Source: Pontivivens ytuae
GTDB lineage: Bacteria > Pseudomonadota > Alphaproteobacteria > Rhodobacterales > Rhodobacteraceae
Direction: 5' to 3'
Assembly (NCBI RefSeq): GCF_015679265.1
Contig: NZ_CP064942.1
Location: forward strand, 962,001 to 1,026,000
Length of the DNA: 64,000 nucleotides
A program made the position numbers and the translations under genes. The notes under the pieces were generated by a model. That model saw only the letters and a list, made by a program, of their open reading frames with translations. It did not search any database and had not been told where the DNA came from. How positions within the stretch are numbered: the stretch's first letter is position 1; each line of letters begins with the position of its first letter. This document shows positions 33,871-43,327 of this stretch, in pieces.

Positions 33871-35046
33871 ATGACCAACGTGGTGATCGCAGCGGCCGGA
33901 CGGACGGCCGTCGGCTCGTTCAACGGCTCCTTCGCCAACACCCCCGCCCATGACCTGGGCGCGGCCGTGATCGAGGGCGTGCTGGAGCGCGCGGGCGTGG
34001 ACAAGGGCGAGGTCTCCGAAACCATTCTCGGGCAGGTGCTGACCGCGGCACAGGGCCAGAACCCTGCGCGTCAGGCGCATATCAATGCGGGCCTGCCGAA
34101 GGAGAGTGCGGCCTGGGGCATCAACCAGGTCTGCGGCTCCGGCCTGCGGGCGGTCGCGCTCGGCGCGCAGCACATCATGCTCGACGATGCCGACATCGTG
34201 GTCGCCGGCGGGCAGGAGAGCATGAGCCTCGCCCCCCATGCCGCGCACCTGCGCGCGGGCCGCAAGATGGGCGACATGAGCTTCACCGACACGATGATCA
34301 AGGACGGGCTCTGGGATGCCTTCAACGGCTATCACATGGGTCAGACGGCGGAGAATGTCGCGAACCAGTGGCAGATCACCCGCGACGATCAGGACGCCTT
34401 CGCCGTCGGCTCCCAGAACAAGGCGGAGGCCGCGCAGAAGGCCGGCAAGTTCGATGACGAGGTCATCCCCTTCACCGTAAAGACCCGCAAGGGCGACATC
34501 GTGGTCGACAAGGACGAGTACATCCGCCACGGCGCGACGCTGGACGCGATGGCGAAGCTCAAGCCCGCCTTCGCCAAGGATGGCTCGGTCACGGCGGCCA
34601 ACGCCTCCGGCCTCAATGACGGGGCGGCTGCCACGCTGCTGATGACCGCGGAGAACGCGGAGAAGCGCGGGATCGAGCCGCTGGCCCGGATTGCGAGCTA
34701 CGCCACCGCGGGCCTCGACCCGTCGATCATGGGCGTGGGGCCGGTCTATGCCTCGAAGAAGGCGCTCGACAAGGCGGGCTGGTCCGTCTCCGACCTCGAC
34801 CTGGTGGAGGCGAACGAGGCCTTCGCCGCCCAAGCCTGTGCCGTAAACAAAGAGATGGGCTGGGACCCCGAGATCGTGAACGTGAACGGTGGGGCGATCG
34901 CCATCGGCCACCCGATCGGCGCGTCGGGCTGCCGCGTGCTCAACACGCTCCTCTTCGAAATGAAGCGCCGCGACGCGAAGAAGGGCCTCGCCACGCTGTG
35001 CATCGGCGGCGGCATGGGTGTCGCGCTCTGTGTCGAGCGTGACTGA
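33871..35046 (+). CDS. phaA: Acetyl-CoA acetyltransferase (beta-ketothiolase)
   Basis: The 391-residue thiolase condenses two acetyl-CoA to acetoacetyl-CoA, the first step of PHB synthesis. Active-site residues: nucleophilic Cys in [14 protein letters not shown] near residue 89, His in [17 protein letters not shown], and the second Cys in [28 protein letters not shown] is the thiolase signature loop. I start at the ATG at 33871 ([15 protein letters not shown]); upstream frame is ignored. It is followed 88 bp later by phaB. A candidate PhaR site lies just upstream. Confidence 0.96.
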   Translation: MTNVVIAAAGRTAVGSFNGSFANTPAHDLGAAVIEGVLERAGVDKGEVSETILGQVLTAAQGQNPARQAHINAGLPKESAAWGINQVCGSGLRAVALGAQHIMLDDADIVVAGGQESMSLAPHAAHLRAGRKMGDMSFTDTMIKDGLWDAFNGYHMGQTAENVANQWQITRDDQDAFAVGSQNKAEAAQKAGKFDDEVIPFTVKTRKGDIVVDKDEYIRHGATLDAMAKLKPAFAKDGSVTAANASGLNDGAAATLLMTAENAEKRGIEPLARIASYATAGLDPSIMGVGPVYASKKALDKAGWSVSDLDLVEANEAFAAQACAVNKEMGWDPEIVNVNGGAIAIGHPIGASGCRVLNTLLFEMKRRDAKKGLATLCIGGGMGVALCVERD

Positions 35047-35134
35047 TTGATTCCGGTCAAGGCGGCCTCCGGGCCGCCGGGCCACACCCCTCCCGACACG
35101 ACCACCCCAAGACAAAAACAGAGAGGAAACGACC

Positions 35135-35857
35135 ATGGCACGTGTGGCAATCGTCACCGGAGGCTCCCGCGGCATCGGCGCGGCCATCGCGACGGCGCTC
35201 AAGGCGCAGGGCTGCGAGGTCGCGGCGACCTATGGCGGCAATGACGAGGCGGCGAAGAAGTTCACCGACGAGACCGGCATCAAGACCTACAAGTTCTCCG
35301 TCGCCGACTACGCCGCGTGCAAGGACGGCATCGCGCAGGTGGAAAGCGATCTCGGCCCCGTGGACATCCTGGTCAACAATGCCGGCATCACCCGCGACGC
35401 GCCGTTCCACAAGATGACGCCGGAGCAGTGGTCCGAGGTGATCGACACCAACCTCACCGGCGTCTTCAACATGACCCACAACGTCTGGGTCGGCATGCGC
35501 GAGCGCAAGTTCGGCCGGATCGTCACCATCTCGTCCATCAACGGGCAGAAGGGGCAGTTCGGGCAGGCGAATTACTCCGCTTCCAAAGCCGGCGATCTCG
35601 GCTTCACCAAGGCGCTGGCGCAGGAAGGCGCGCGCTACGGCATCACGGTGAACGCGATCTGCCCGGGCTACATCGCCACCGACATGGTGATGGCGGTGCC
35701 CGAGAAAGTGCGCGAGGCGATCATCGGCCAGATCCCGGTCGGCCGCCTCGGCGAGGCGGACGAGATCGCGCGATGCGTGGCGTTCCTGACGTCGGACGAT
35801 GCGGGCTTTATCACCGGCTCGACCATCACGGCGAACGGCGGCCAGTACTTCATCTGA
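35135..35857 (+). CDS. phaB: Acetoacetyl-CoA reductase
   Basis: The 240-residue short-chain dehydrogenase reduces acetoacetyl-CoA to (R)-3-hydroxybutyryl-CoA with NADPH, the PHB monomer step. The cofactor motif is VTGGSRGIGAAIA near the N-terminus, the structural NNAGITRDAPFHKM segment follows, and the catalytic Ser-Tyr-Lys reads TISSINGQKGQFGQANYSASKAG. The C-terminus GSTITANGGQYFI is a PhaB/FabG-type ending; PhaB is favoured over FabG because phaA is directly upstream. GAGAGGAAACGACC precedes the ATG. Confidence 0.95.
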   Translation: MARVAIVTGGSRGIGAAIATALKAQGCEVAATYGGNDEAAKKFTDETGIKTYKFSVADYAACKDGIAQVESDLGPVDILVNNAGITRDAPFHKMTPEQWSEVIDTNLTGVFNMTHNVWVGMRERKFGRIVTISSINGQKGQFGQANYSASKAGDLGFTKALAQEGARYGITVNAICPGYIATDMVMAVPEKVREAIIGQIPVGRLGEADEIARCVAFLTSDDAGFITGSTITANGGQYFI

Positions 35858-35897
35858 CGCACTGGCCCGCGCTGGAGGCTGGCGCGGCTTGAAGAAC

Positions 35898-35960
35898 GGA
35901 TCCGGGGCGCTGCTCCGGATCCTTGGCCCACCCGTCCGGGCCCGAACCGCGATGCGGTTC
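35898..35960. repeat. Two palindromes downstream of phaB
   Basis: GGATCCGG (35898-35905) pairs with CCGGATCC (35915-35922) across a 9-base loop, and GAACCGC-GAT-GCGGTTC (35944-35960) follows. They may serve as terminator and REP-like element. The second type recurs at 40934-40950 and, less exactly, near 7883. Confidence 0.55.
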
Positions 35961-36105
35961 CGGGACGATCTGCCCCCGTACATCGAGAGCGAAGACGGCG
36001 CGGTTTCCGGATCGGCGACAGTTTGAGGCTGATCGGACGGTTTTTCGGAATCAGGAAACGGAACACATTCACCACAGCCTGATTTCGTCCGAAAGGATCC
36101 CGACC

Positions 36106-36699
36106 ATGACCTCCGATAACATCCTGCTGGTCCAGTCCAGCGCCCGTACCGACGCCTCCGTCACCCGCCGTCTCAGCCGGGAGCTTGCAGAGCGCCTCGG
36201 CGGCACGATCGTGGAGCGTGACGTGGCCCCCGGCCCCGAATTCGTCGATGGCGACTGGGTGGGGGCGAACTTCACCCCGGCCGCCGACCGGACGGATGCG
36301 CAGCACGCGCGCCTCAGCGGTTCCGATGCGCTCGTTGCAGAGCTGCAGGCGGCCGACACCATCGTCATCGGCCTGCCGATCTACAATTTCGGGATGCCCG
36401 CGGCGCTCAAGGCCTGGATCGACCAGGTCGCGCGCTCGAAGGTGACGTTCGAGTACGGCGACACCGGGCCGCGCGGCCTGCTGACCGGCAAGCGCGCCTT
36501 CATCGTCGTCGCCTCCGGCGGGACCGAGGCGTTCGGGGACGTGGACTACGCCACGCCGCACCTGCGCCACGTGCTCGGCTTCCTCGGCATCACGGATGTG
36601 ACCGTAGTCCGCGCCGACCAGCAGATGGTGAAGGGCGAGGCGACCGTCGAGGCCGCCGAGCGCCAGATCGAAGAGCTGACCGCGGCCGTCGCCGCTTAA
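36106..36699 (+). CDS. azoR: FMN-dependent NADH-azoreductase
   Basis: The 197-residue flavodoxin-fold quinone/azo reductase. The N-terminal ILLVQSSARTDASVTRRLSR binds the FMN phosphate, GLPIYNFGMPAALKAWIDQV is the characteristic flavin-site segment, and RAFIVVASGGTEAFGD follows. Family members reduce quinones and azo dyes with NADH and protect against thiol and electrophile stress. AAAGGATCCCGACC precedes the ATG at 36106. The stop shares TTAA with the convergent acyltransferase gene. No regulator is adjacent. Confidence 0.94.
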   Translation: MTSDNILLVQSSARTDASVTRRLSRELAERLGGTIVERDVAPGPEFVDGDWVGANFTPAADRTDAQHARLSGSDALVAELQAADTIVIGLPIYNFGMPAALKAWIDQVARSKVTFEYGDTGPRGLLTGKRAFIVVASGGTEAFGDVDYATPHLRHVLGFLGITDVTVVRADQQMVKGEATVEAAERQIEELTAAVAA

Positions 36700-37565
36700 G
36701 TCAGACGCGGCTGCGGCTTCAGAAGCCGCGGCCGCTCCACGAAGAGATCCTTCTCCCGCTCGCCGGAGCGCAGGGCATCCACCGCATCGAACAGGATCTG
36801 CGTGGCCTCCGCCCCGTCCGAGGGCAGGCTCGCACCGTGGATCGGCTCGCCCGCGCGGACGTGGAAGCGCTGCCGGTCCTTGTTCAGCACCTCGTAGAAC
36901 AGCGTGATGTCGCGCAGCGTCGGGTGCAGCTTGTCGAAGAGGTAGAACAGGAGCGAGTTGCGCGCCGTGATCCGCATCGGGATGATCGGCAGCTCGTACT
37001 TGCGCGCCAGCATCGCCGCGGAGGGCATCCATTCGCGCTCATGCAGCCGCAGCCCGCGTCGCTTCGACAGCCGCCCGGCGGGGAAGATCACGGCGAGCCG
37101 CCCCTCCTTGAACGCACCGCGGGCGTAGGTCAGCGTCTCGCGGTTCTTCGCGTGGCTGCGCTTGTCCTCCCGCCACTCCACCGGGGCGATCATCGAGATG
37201 AACTGCGGCATGATCCGCAGGATGTCCCCGTTGGCGAAGAAGAAGAGGTCGGGCCGCTTCTCCTTCAGCAGGTGGTACATGATGATGCCGTCGGCGATGC
37301 CGGTGGGGTGGTTGCAGACGATAATGGCCGGGCCGGTGGCCGGTATGTTGTCGAGGCCGTCATGCTCGACCCGCCGCGCGATCATCTCGGACATGCGGTC
37401 CATGATCTCGGCCGTCGGCTCGTTCTCCAGCTCCGTGCCGAGTTCGACCGTCCGGTCGTAGCCGAGCATCAGATGCAGCAGGCCCCGGATCGGCCGCATG
37501 GCGGGGCCGCCCCGGTAGATCCAGCCTGCCCGCTCCGCGATGAGTTCGTCGATCTTCTCCTGCAT
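36696..37565 (-). CDS. Lysophospholipid acyltransferase-family protein
   Basis: The 289-residue protein carries a PlsC-type acyltransferase domain at residues ~75-240. It shows CNHPTGIADG (H-X4-D variant HPTGIAD), a phosphate-contacting FPAGRLSKR in place of FPEGTR, and LPIIPMRITARNSL. It is likely cytoplasmic or membrane-peripheral: no clear transmembrane helix. Relatives include OlsB-fused and hemolysin-like acyltransferases of alphaproteobacteria; the acceptor (lysophospholipid, ornithine or a hydroxy acid) cannot be named. I use the ATG at 37565; a GTG at 37574 is possible. The end overlaps azoR at TTAA. Confidence 0.85.
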   Translation of the reverse strand: MQEKIDELIAERAGWIYRGGPAMRPIRGLLHLMLGYDRTVELGTELENEPTAEIMDRMSEMIARRVEHDGLDNIPATGPAIIVCNHPTGIADGIIMYHLLKEKRPDLFFFANGDILRIMPQFISMIAPVEWREDKRSHAKNRETLTYARGAFKEGRLAVIFPAGRLSKRRGLRLHEREWMPSAAMLARKYELPIIPMRITARNSLLFYLFDKLHPTLRDITLFYEVLNKDRQRFHVRAGEPIHGASLPSDGAEATQILFDAVDALRSGEREKDLFVERPRLLKPQPRLT

Positions 37566-37701
37566 GGCGGGCACCTATCGTTTCCCCGTATCATTTTTGT
37601 GACGCCATTCGAGGGCGCATTTCGTAGATATGTGGCCCGTCCCCATGGGTTTTCGAGGGAGCGGGCCGCTTTCGTGAAGGTTGAGCGGCAAGGACCTGCC
37701 G

Positions 37702-39513
37702 TCACCTGCGATCGAAGCGGACCTTGACGAATTCGCCCGGAGCGGGCTCGAGAACACCGTGTTTCGCGCCGGGTTCGCGGGCCTTCACCTTGCGGCCCGA
37801 ATGGCCGATGAGCCATGCCTCCCAATCGACCCACCAGGAGCCGGGATGCTCCTCCGCCTGCTCCATCCATTCGGCGAGGGTCGGGGCGCTGAGGTCGTCG
37901 TTGACCCAGTACTGGTATTTCTGCGCGGCAGGCGGGTTCACGACGCCCGCGATGTGGCCGGAGCCTGCGAGGATGAAGCGGACCTCCGCGTTCTCCATCA
38001 TCCGCGCGCCGCGATAGACCGAGGGCGCGGGCGCGATGTGATCCTCGCGCGTGGCGACGTGGTAGACCGGCCCGCGGATGTCGGCGAGGCTCAGCGTCTC
38101 GCCGTCGACCTTCAGCGTACCGTCGACGAAGGAATTGTCGCGGTAGAAGCTCTCCAGATAGAAACGGTGGACCTTCGCGGGCATCGCGGTGGAATCCGCG
38201 TTCCAGTAGAGCAGGTCGAACGGGAACGGGTCCTTGCCCAGCATGTAATTGTTGACGCAGTAGCCCCAGATCAGGTCGGCGGAGCGCAGCATGTTGAACG
38301 CACTCGCCATCTTCTCGGCCGGCAGGTAGCCCTTCTGCATCTCGTCATCGACCACCGCGATCGTCTTGTCGTCGACGAAGACCTGCAGCTCGCCCGCATC
38401 CGCGAAATCGAGCTGCGCGGTGAAGAGCGTGGCGGAGGCGACGCGCGTGTCCTTCCGCTTCGCCGCACGGGCGAGGAAACTGCCCACCATCGTGCCCCCG
38501 ATGCAGTAGGAGGCGAGGTTGATCTTCTTCTGTCCCGTCTCCTTCATCGCGACGTCCATCGCGTCGGAGACGGCCTGCATGTAGCTCTCCCACGTCTCGC
38601 CGGCCTGCCGCTCGTCGGGATTGACCCAGGAGATCATGAAGACGGTGAAGCCCTGGCCCACCAGCCACTTCATCAGGCTCTTCTTCTCGTTGAGATCGAG
38701 CACATAGTACTTGTTGATCCAGGGCGGGATGAAGAGGAGCGGGCGCGCATGCACCTGCTCGGTCGTCGGCGCGTATTGGATGAGCTGGAGCACGTTGTTC
38801 TGCCAGATCACGGCACCCGGGGTGACCGCCATGTCGCGGCCCACCTCGAAGGCGTCCATGTCGGTCTGGCGGATCAGCAGGTTGCCCTTCCCCCGCTCCA
38901 GATCGGCAAGCATCATCTTCAGCCCGCGCACGAGGTTGTCGCCCTTCTGGGAGGCCGTCGCCTCTAGCACTTCAGGGTTCAGCGCGAAGAAGTTCGAGGG
39001 GCTCATCGCTTCGACGAAGCTGCGGGTGTAGAACTCGACTTTCTTGCGCTCGTGCGGGTCGAGATCGCCGATCGAGTGGGCGGTGCCCTGCATGTAGCTC
39101 GATGTCAGCAGGTAGGATTGCTTGAGATAGTCGAAGAGCACGTTCTCCGACCACTGGTCGTGCTTGAAGCGCTTGTCGCCGGGCTTGGGCTCGACCACGG
39201 GCTCGGACGGCTCGCCCATCCAGCGGGACCACGCGCTCTGCCAGAGCTCGGCCTGCGCCTGCCACCAGGCCATGGTGGCGGCGGCAAGCTCCTGCGGATG
39301 ATCGGCGAGGACCTGGGCGAACCGGGTGAAGGTCGGCAGGGTGTTGAGCGGGTCGGGCGTGGCCGGCTTGTCGGCATTGGCCGCCTGCGCGGCGAAGACC
39401 TTCTGCCAGATCTCCGCGCTCGTCTCGCTGACCCGCGCCATGTTCTGCGTGAACTCCGCGCTTTCGCGCATCCACGCCTCCACGGCGTCGCGTTCGCCCC
39501 CGGCGTCACTCAT
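37702..39513 (-). CDS. phaC: Class I polyhydroxyalkanoate synthase
   Basis: The 603-residue polymerase builds PHB from 3-hydroxybutyryl-CoA on the granule surface. It has the class I layout: a ~200-residue N-terminal domain, then a catalytic alpha/beta-hydrolase domain. The nucleophile is C337 in LASYCIGGTMVG, the acid lies in REDHIAP and the base in GSGHIAGV. The LLFIPPWINKYYVLDL segment and WVNPDERQAGETWESYM are class I markers. GGGAGGACGTTT precedes the ATG at 39513. Its promoter region contains TGC/GCA half-sites, fitting PhaR control. It is separate from phaA-phaB. Confidence 0.97.
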   Translation of the reverse strand: MSDAGGERDAVEAWMRESAEFTQNMARVSETSAEIWQKVFAAQAANADKPATPDPLNTLPTFTRFAQVLADHPQELAAATMAWWQAQAELWQSAWSRWMGEPSEPVVEPKPGDKRFKHDQWSENVLFDYLKQSYLLTSSYMQGTAHSIGDLDPHERKKVEFYTRSFVEAMSPSNFFALNPEVLEATASQKGDNLVRGLKMMLADLERGKGNLLIRQTDMDAFEVGRDMAVTPGAVIWQNNVLQLIQYAPTTEQVHARPLLFIPPWINKYYVLDLNEKKSLMKWLVGQGFTVFMISWVNPDERQAGETWESYMQAVSDAMDVAMKETGQKKINLASYCIGGTMVGSFLARAAKRKDTRVASATLFTAQLDFADAGELQVFVDDKTIAVVDDEMQKGYLPAEKMASAFNMLRSADLIWGYCVNNYMLGKDPFPFDLLYWNADSTAMPAKVHRFYLESFYRDNSFVDGTLKVDGETLSLADIRGPVYHVATREDHIAPAPSVYRGARMMENAEVRFILAGSGHIAGVVNPPAAQKYQYWVNDDLSAPTLAEWMEQAEEHPGSWWVDWEAWLIGHSGRKVKAREPGAKHGVLEPAPGEFVKVRFDRR

Positions 39514-39563
39514 AAACGTCCTCCCGGCGATCCTCCCGCGCACCCTGTACCGATTTGGCCGGA

Positions 39564-39587
39564 TGCTTTATCAGCGATGCTAAAGCA
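39564..39587. promoter_or_regulatory. Inverted repeat TGCTTTA/TAAAGCA upstream of phaC
   Basis: TGCTTTA (39564-39570) and TAAAGCA (39581-39587) with 10 bases between, plus nearby GATGC and GCAAGGCAAA. It lies 50-75 bp upstream of phaC and 25 bp before the divergent lipoprotein gene. TGC/GCA half-sites suggest PhaR; not proven. Confidence 0.35.
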
Positions 39588-39611
39588 AACAGCTCGCAAG
39601 GCAAAACCCTG

Positions 39612-40058
39612 ATGCGAACGCCGCTCCTTCTCCTCGCCCTCAGCGGTTGCGCCATCGGCGAGACGATCGGGTTCTACGACATCCCCGAAGGCACGGAGCT
39701 GGTGGTGGGCGATGGGCCCTATCCGGAGCTTCTGGGGCTGGAGGAGATCGAGGCGCGCGGCTTCGTCCTGCTCACCCCCGGCGAGGTCCGCGGCGCGCGG
39801 GAGGAGGTCGACCTCCTGCAGGCCGACGCGGGCGCGCTGCTCGACACCGCGACGCTGGAGGCGCGGGCGATCGCGCTCAGGGCCGAAACGGCGGAAATCG
39901 GCGGGCAGACCGCGACGCTGAGCCCCGAGGGCCGTGCGCTTCTCAACCGTGCCGCCTCGCAATCCTCCCGCGCCGCGCGGGTCAGCGGCTCGGCAACGGA
40001 GGCGCGCCTCCTCCAGCAACGGGCCGCGGCCCTGCGCGCCCGGGCGTCCCGGCCCTGA
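39612..40058 (+). CDS. Lipoprotein with helical coiled tail, unknown function
   Basis: The 148-residue product starts [20 protein letters not shown], a short signal peptide with lipobox ALSGC. The mature part has a small domain ([20 protein letters not shown]) and then ~85 residues of Ala/Arg/Glu-rich helix ([20 protein letters not shown] and onward), likely a coiled coil. It is probably an envelope lipoprotein. It is divergent from phaC and 67 bp before terC. No family recognised. Confidence 0.78.
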   Translation: MRTPLLLLALSGCAIGETIGFYDIPEGTELVVGDGPYPELLGLEEIEARGFVLLTPGEVRGAREEVDLLQADAGALLDTATLEARAIALRAETAEIGGQTATLSPEGRALLNRAASQSSRAARVSGSATEARLLQQRAAALRARASRP

Positions 40059-40125
40059 TCCCTCGCCGCGCACCCGGCGCGGCCCTATCTCTTCGCCCCA
40101 TCTGATTCGTCACCGGAGACACCGC

Positions 40126-40887
40126 ATGGAAAGCGTGCTTGGACTGCTGACCGATCCGACCAACTGGGCCGCCCTGCTCACCCTGATCGTCATGGAGGTG
40201 GTGCTGGGCATCGACAACCTCCTCTTCATCTCGATCATCACCAACAAGCTGCCCGAGCGGCAGCGCGCCTTCGCCCGCAACCTCGGGATCGGACTGGCGC
40301 TGATCATGCGGCTGGGCCTCCTGATGGCCATCGCCTGGATCGTGGGGCTGGTGGAGCCGGTGCTCAATGTCGGCGAGCTCGCGCTGTCGTGGAAGGATCT
40401 GATCCTGATCGCGGGCGGTATCTTCCTGATCTGGAAGGCGACGAAGGAGATCCACCACCATGTGGATCCGGAGCCCGAGGGCGACATCCTGGTCGGCAAG
40501 GCGGTCGGCATGACGCTGGGCGCGGCCATCGTTCAGATCCTGCTGCTCGACCTCGTCTTCTCCATCGACTCGATCATCACGGCCGTGGGCATGACGCCGC
40601 ATGTGCCGATCATGGTGATCGCCATCACCTTCACGGTGATCTGCATGCTGGTGGCCGCCGGTCCGCTGTCCCGCTTCGTCAACGAGAACCCGACGGTCGT
40701 GATGCTCGCCCTCGGCTTCCTGCTGCTGATCGGCACGACGCTGGTGGCGGAGGGGTTCCATGCGAAGATCCCGAAGGGCTACATCTACGCCGCCATGGCC
40801 TTTGCCGGGCTGATCGAGGGGCTCAACCTCATGGCCCGCCGCAAGAAGGCGCGGCTGCGGGCAGAGGCGGAAGCCGGGCTGTCATGA
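40126..40887 (+). CDS. TerC family integral membrane protein
   Basis: The 253-residue inner-membrane protein has seven to eight helices and the two paired TerC signatures, [19 protein letters not shown] near residue 23 and [20 protein letters not shown] near residue 145; the Asp residues are thought to bind metal. TerC proteins export manganese or insert into tellurite-resistance complexes. A His-rich cytoplasmic loop ([12 protein letters not shown]) sits between helices. GGAGACACCGC precedes the ATG at 40126. No Mn riboswitch (yybP-ykoY) was recognised upstream. Confidence 0.93.
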   Translation: MESVLGLLTDPTNWAALLTLIVMEVVLGIDNLLFISIITNKLPERQRAFARNLGIGLALIMRLGLLMAIAWIVGLVEPVLNVGELALSWKDLILIAGGIFLIWKATKEIHHHVDPEPEGDILVGKAVGMTLGAAIVQILLLDLVFSIDSIITAVGMTPHVPIMVIAITFTVICMLVAAGPLSRFVNENPTVVMLALGFLLLIGTTLVAEGFHAKIPKGYIYAAMAFAGLIEGLNLMARRKKARLRAEAEAGLS

Positions 40888-40933
40888 GGGTTTCTTCTCT
40901 GCCGGAATATCCTCGGAGGTAAGCGCTATCCCG

Positions 40934-40950
40934 GAAACGCATCGCGTTTC
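40934..40950. repeat. Palindrome GAAACGC-ATC-GCGTTTC
   Basis: Perfect 7-3-7 inverted repeat in the 141-bp gap after terC, the same size and style as GAACCGC-GAT-GCGGTTC at 35944. Probably an intergenic REP-like element or terminator stem. Confidence 0.5.
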
Positions 40951-41028
40951 AGGCCCGAACGGGCGGAGCCCCGAACAGACACAAGGGGGCGGATAGCTCC
41001 CTGCACCGCCTGCACAGGAGCGCCAGAC

Positions 41029-41496
41029 ATGCCGACCGTCCCCTACTTCCCCGGTCAAGACGTCACCATCCGGGAGGACGCCGAAGGGCACCCGGCCTTC
41101 GACCGTTTTCTTGCCCTCACCTCCAAGGACCGCGACGCCCATACCCGCCATGTCTGGGCCTATTTCAGCGACATGTACGCGATCTACCCGGACTATATCG
41201 AGGAGGACATGGACGAGGTTCCGCAAAGCGCCGAGGAGATCTGGAACCACGTCCGGCCAAAGGCGGTCTATGTCGAGGACTGGCGCGGAAACGACTACGT
41301 CATGATCTCCTGCAGCTGCGGCTGGGATCTGGAGCAGGGCCTGCTGATGTCCTTCGAGAACGGCGATACGCTGGTGAAGGTCGGCGGCTTCGACGGCCAT
41401 CCGACGTATCGCTCGGCGAGCACCAGGTGGCCGGAGGAGGACAACGACGTCGTCTATGACGCCGAGGACCCCGAGCTCACCACCCGGCGCGGCTGA
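41029..41496 (+). CDS. Conserved-looking hypothetical protein, acidic
   Basis: The 155-residue cytoplasmic protein has no signal peptide or membrane helix and is strongly acidic. A central VYVEDWRGNDYVMISCSCGW followed by DLEQGLLMSFENGD and VKVGGFDGHPTYR resembles DUF6985-type domains (a cysteine/tryptophan strand followed by a G-L...G-D-T loop), but I cannot confirm this by eye. AGGAGCGCC lies upstream of the ATG. It is a single gene between terC and an aminotransferase. Some relatives of such domains are immunity proteins; no toxin is nearby. Confidence 0.75.
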   Translation: MPTVPYFPGQDVTIREDAEGHPAFDRFLALTSKDRDAHTRHVWAYFSDMYAIYPDYIEEDMDEVPQSAEEIWNHVRPKAVYVEDWRGNDYVMISCSCGWDLEQGLLMSFENGDTLVKVGGFDGHPTYRSASTRWPEEDNDVVYDAEDPELTTRRG

Positions 41497-41631
41497 CCAT
41501 CCGTGCCACCACGGCAACGGCGCAATATCTGTTCACCGGAATGCCGCGTTGCGACACACATCGGACATTGCACCCCCTGCCGGGGCTCTCCATAACGGCG
41601 GAACCTGCAACCTCCAGACAGATCCGAGCCG

Positions 41632-42867
41632 ATGTCCGAAGAGTTCTACCGCATCAAGCGCCTGCCGCCCTACGTGTTCGCCGAAGTGAACCGTCTGAAG
41701 GCGGAGTACCGAGCGGGCGGGATGGACATCATCGATTTCGGCATGGGCAACCCTGACATGGATACGCCCAGCCACATCGTCGACAAGCTCTGCGAGACGG
41801 TCAGGAAGCCGCGGACACACCGCTATTCCGCCTCCAAGGGCATTCCGGGGCTTCGCCGCGCGCAGGCGGGCTACTACGCCCGCCGCTTCGGCGTGAAGCT
41901 CGATCCGGAGACGGAGGTGATCGCGACGCTGGGCTCGAAAGAAGGGCTCGCCAACCTCGCCATGGCGATCACCGCACCGGGCGACGTGATGCTGGTCCCG
42001 AACCCCAGCTACCCGATCCACCCCTACGGCTTCATGATCGCAGGGGGGACCCTGCGCCACATTCAGACGCTGGTGGACGGCAAGTTCGATCCGGAGGCGT
42101 ATCTGCGCGCCCTCGAACAGGCCGTGATCCATTCGGTGCCCAAGCCCGTCGCGGTCGTCGTCAGCTTCCCGTCGAACCCGACGGCGCAGGTGACCGATCT
42201 CGACTTTTACCGCGACCTCGTCGCCTTCGCGAAGAAGAACCACCTGTGGTTGCTCAGCGATCTCGCCTATTCGGAGATCTATTTCGACGGCAATCCGCCG
42301 CCCTCCCTGCTGCAGGTCGAGGGGGCGAAGGACATCGCAGTGGAGTTCACCTCGCTCTCCAAGACCTACGCCATGCCGGGCTGGCGCATGGGCTTCGCCG
42401 TCGGCAATGAGCGGCTGATCGGGGCGCTGACCCGCATCAAGTCATATCTCGACTACGGTGCCTTCACCCCGGTGCAGGTGGCCGCGGCCGCAGCTCTGAA
42501 CGGCCCCGACGACTGCATCGAGGAGATCCGCGGCATCTACAAATCTCGCCGCGACGTGCTGGTCGAGGCGATGGGCCGCGCAGGCTGGGACATCCCCGCC
42601 CCGCCCGCCACCATGTTCGCCTGGGCGCCGGTGCCGGAGCGGTTCAGGCATCTGGGCTCCATGGAATTCTCCAAGATCCTCCTGCGCGAGGCGGAAGTCG
42701 CGGTCTCGCCCGGCGTCGGCTTCGGCGAGTATGGCGAGGGCTACGTCCGCCTCGGCCTCGTGGAGAACGAACAGCGCATCCGACAGGCCGCGCGCAACGT
42801 GCGCCGGGTGATGGAGGATGCCGACCGCATCCTCGCAGACTACCAGGGACCGGGAGAGGCCGCGTGA
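41632..42867 (+). CDS. PLP-dependent class I aminotransferase (AlaC/LL-DAP-aminotransferase-like)
   Basis: The 411-residue fold-type I aminotransferase has substrate-side sequence IIDFGMGNPDMDTPSHIVDK, cofactor contacts PNPSYPIHPYGF and SFPSNPTAQV, DLAYSEIYFDG, and the Schiff-base lysine in TSLSKTYAMPGWRMGF. C-terminal Arg in YVRLGLVENEQRI binds the carboxylate. This subgroup is often labelled LL-diaminopimelate aminotransferase, but E. coli AlaC shares the pattern and converts pyruvate and glutamate to alanine; alanine synthesis is likelier in an organism with lysA. The stop overlaps the next gene in GTGA. Confidence 0.93.
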   Translation: MSEEFYRIKRLPPYVFAEVNRLKAEYRAGGMDIIDFGMGNPDMDTPSHIVDKLCETVRKPRTHRYSASKGIPGLRRAQAGYYARRFGVKLDPETEVIATLGSKEGLANLAMAITAPGDVMLVPNPSYPIHPYGFMIAGGTLRHIQTLVDGKFDPEAYLRALEQAVIHSVPKPVAVVVSFPSNPTAQVTDLDFYRDLVAFAKKNHLWLLSDLAYSEIYFDGNPPPSLLQVEGAKDIAVEFTSLSKTYAMPGWRMGFAVGNERLIGALTRIKSYLDYGAFTPVQVAAAAALNGPDDCIEEIRGIYKSRRDVLVEAMGRAGWDIPAPPATMFAWAPVPERFRHLGSMEFSKILLREAEVAVSPGVGFGEYGEGYVRLGLVENEQRIRQAARNVRRVMEDADRILADYQGPGEAA

Positions 42868-43190
42868 GCGACTGGGATTACGAGCACCAGAAGGCCGTCA
42901 CGGCCCTGACGCTGAAGCAGATCGCCGAGGAAGGCGACCTCGACGAGGCGGTGGAGGTCACGCTCGACCTCGAATTCCTGCCCGGCGACGGCGCGGATGC
43001 GGAGGCGTGCGCAAAGGCGCTGACGAGCTTCGGCTACGAGGTCGAGGTGCAGGAGGACGGCATGATCTCCGCCTCCATCGGCGGTGTTCCCCTGACGCTG
43101 GACGGTGTCTGGACGCAGGAGGAGCGCGCGACGAAGATCGCGCTCACCCGCGGCTATACTCCGGACGGCTGGGGCTTTTGGGAGCCGTGA
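42864..43190 (+). CDS. RraB-like protein (regulator of RNase E family)
   Basis: The 108-residue acidic cytoplasmic protein starts with GTG overlapping the aminotransferase stop. VTLDLEFLPGDGADAEACAK, SFGYEVEVQEDG and the ending IALTRGYTPDGWGFWEP match the RraB/DUF695 pattern (strand-helix-strand, closing YDGW). E. coli RraB binds RNase E and inhibits mRNA decay; whether this one does is unproven. Coupled to the aminotransferase, with which no functional link is obvious. Confidence 0.75.
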   Translation: MSDWDYEHQKAVTALTLKQIAEEGDLDEAVEVTLDLEFLPGDGADAEACAKALTSFGYEVEVQEDGMISASIGGVPLTLDGVWTQEERATKIALTRGYTPDGWGFWEP

Positions 43191-43327
43191 TCGCCTGAGC
43201 CGGGACGCTCCCGCCCGTCGGTCGCCCTTGCGGGCTTCCTCCCGTTGGGCCGGGCCGCGCCTGCGGCGCGGAGCTTGATCGGCGGCGGGTCCGGGCGCAG
43301 GCTGGGCAGGACCGTAAGGAGGCCGCC

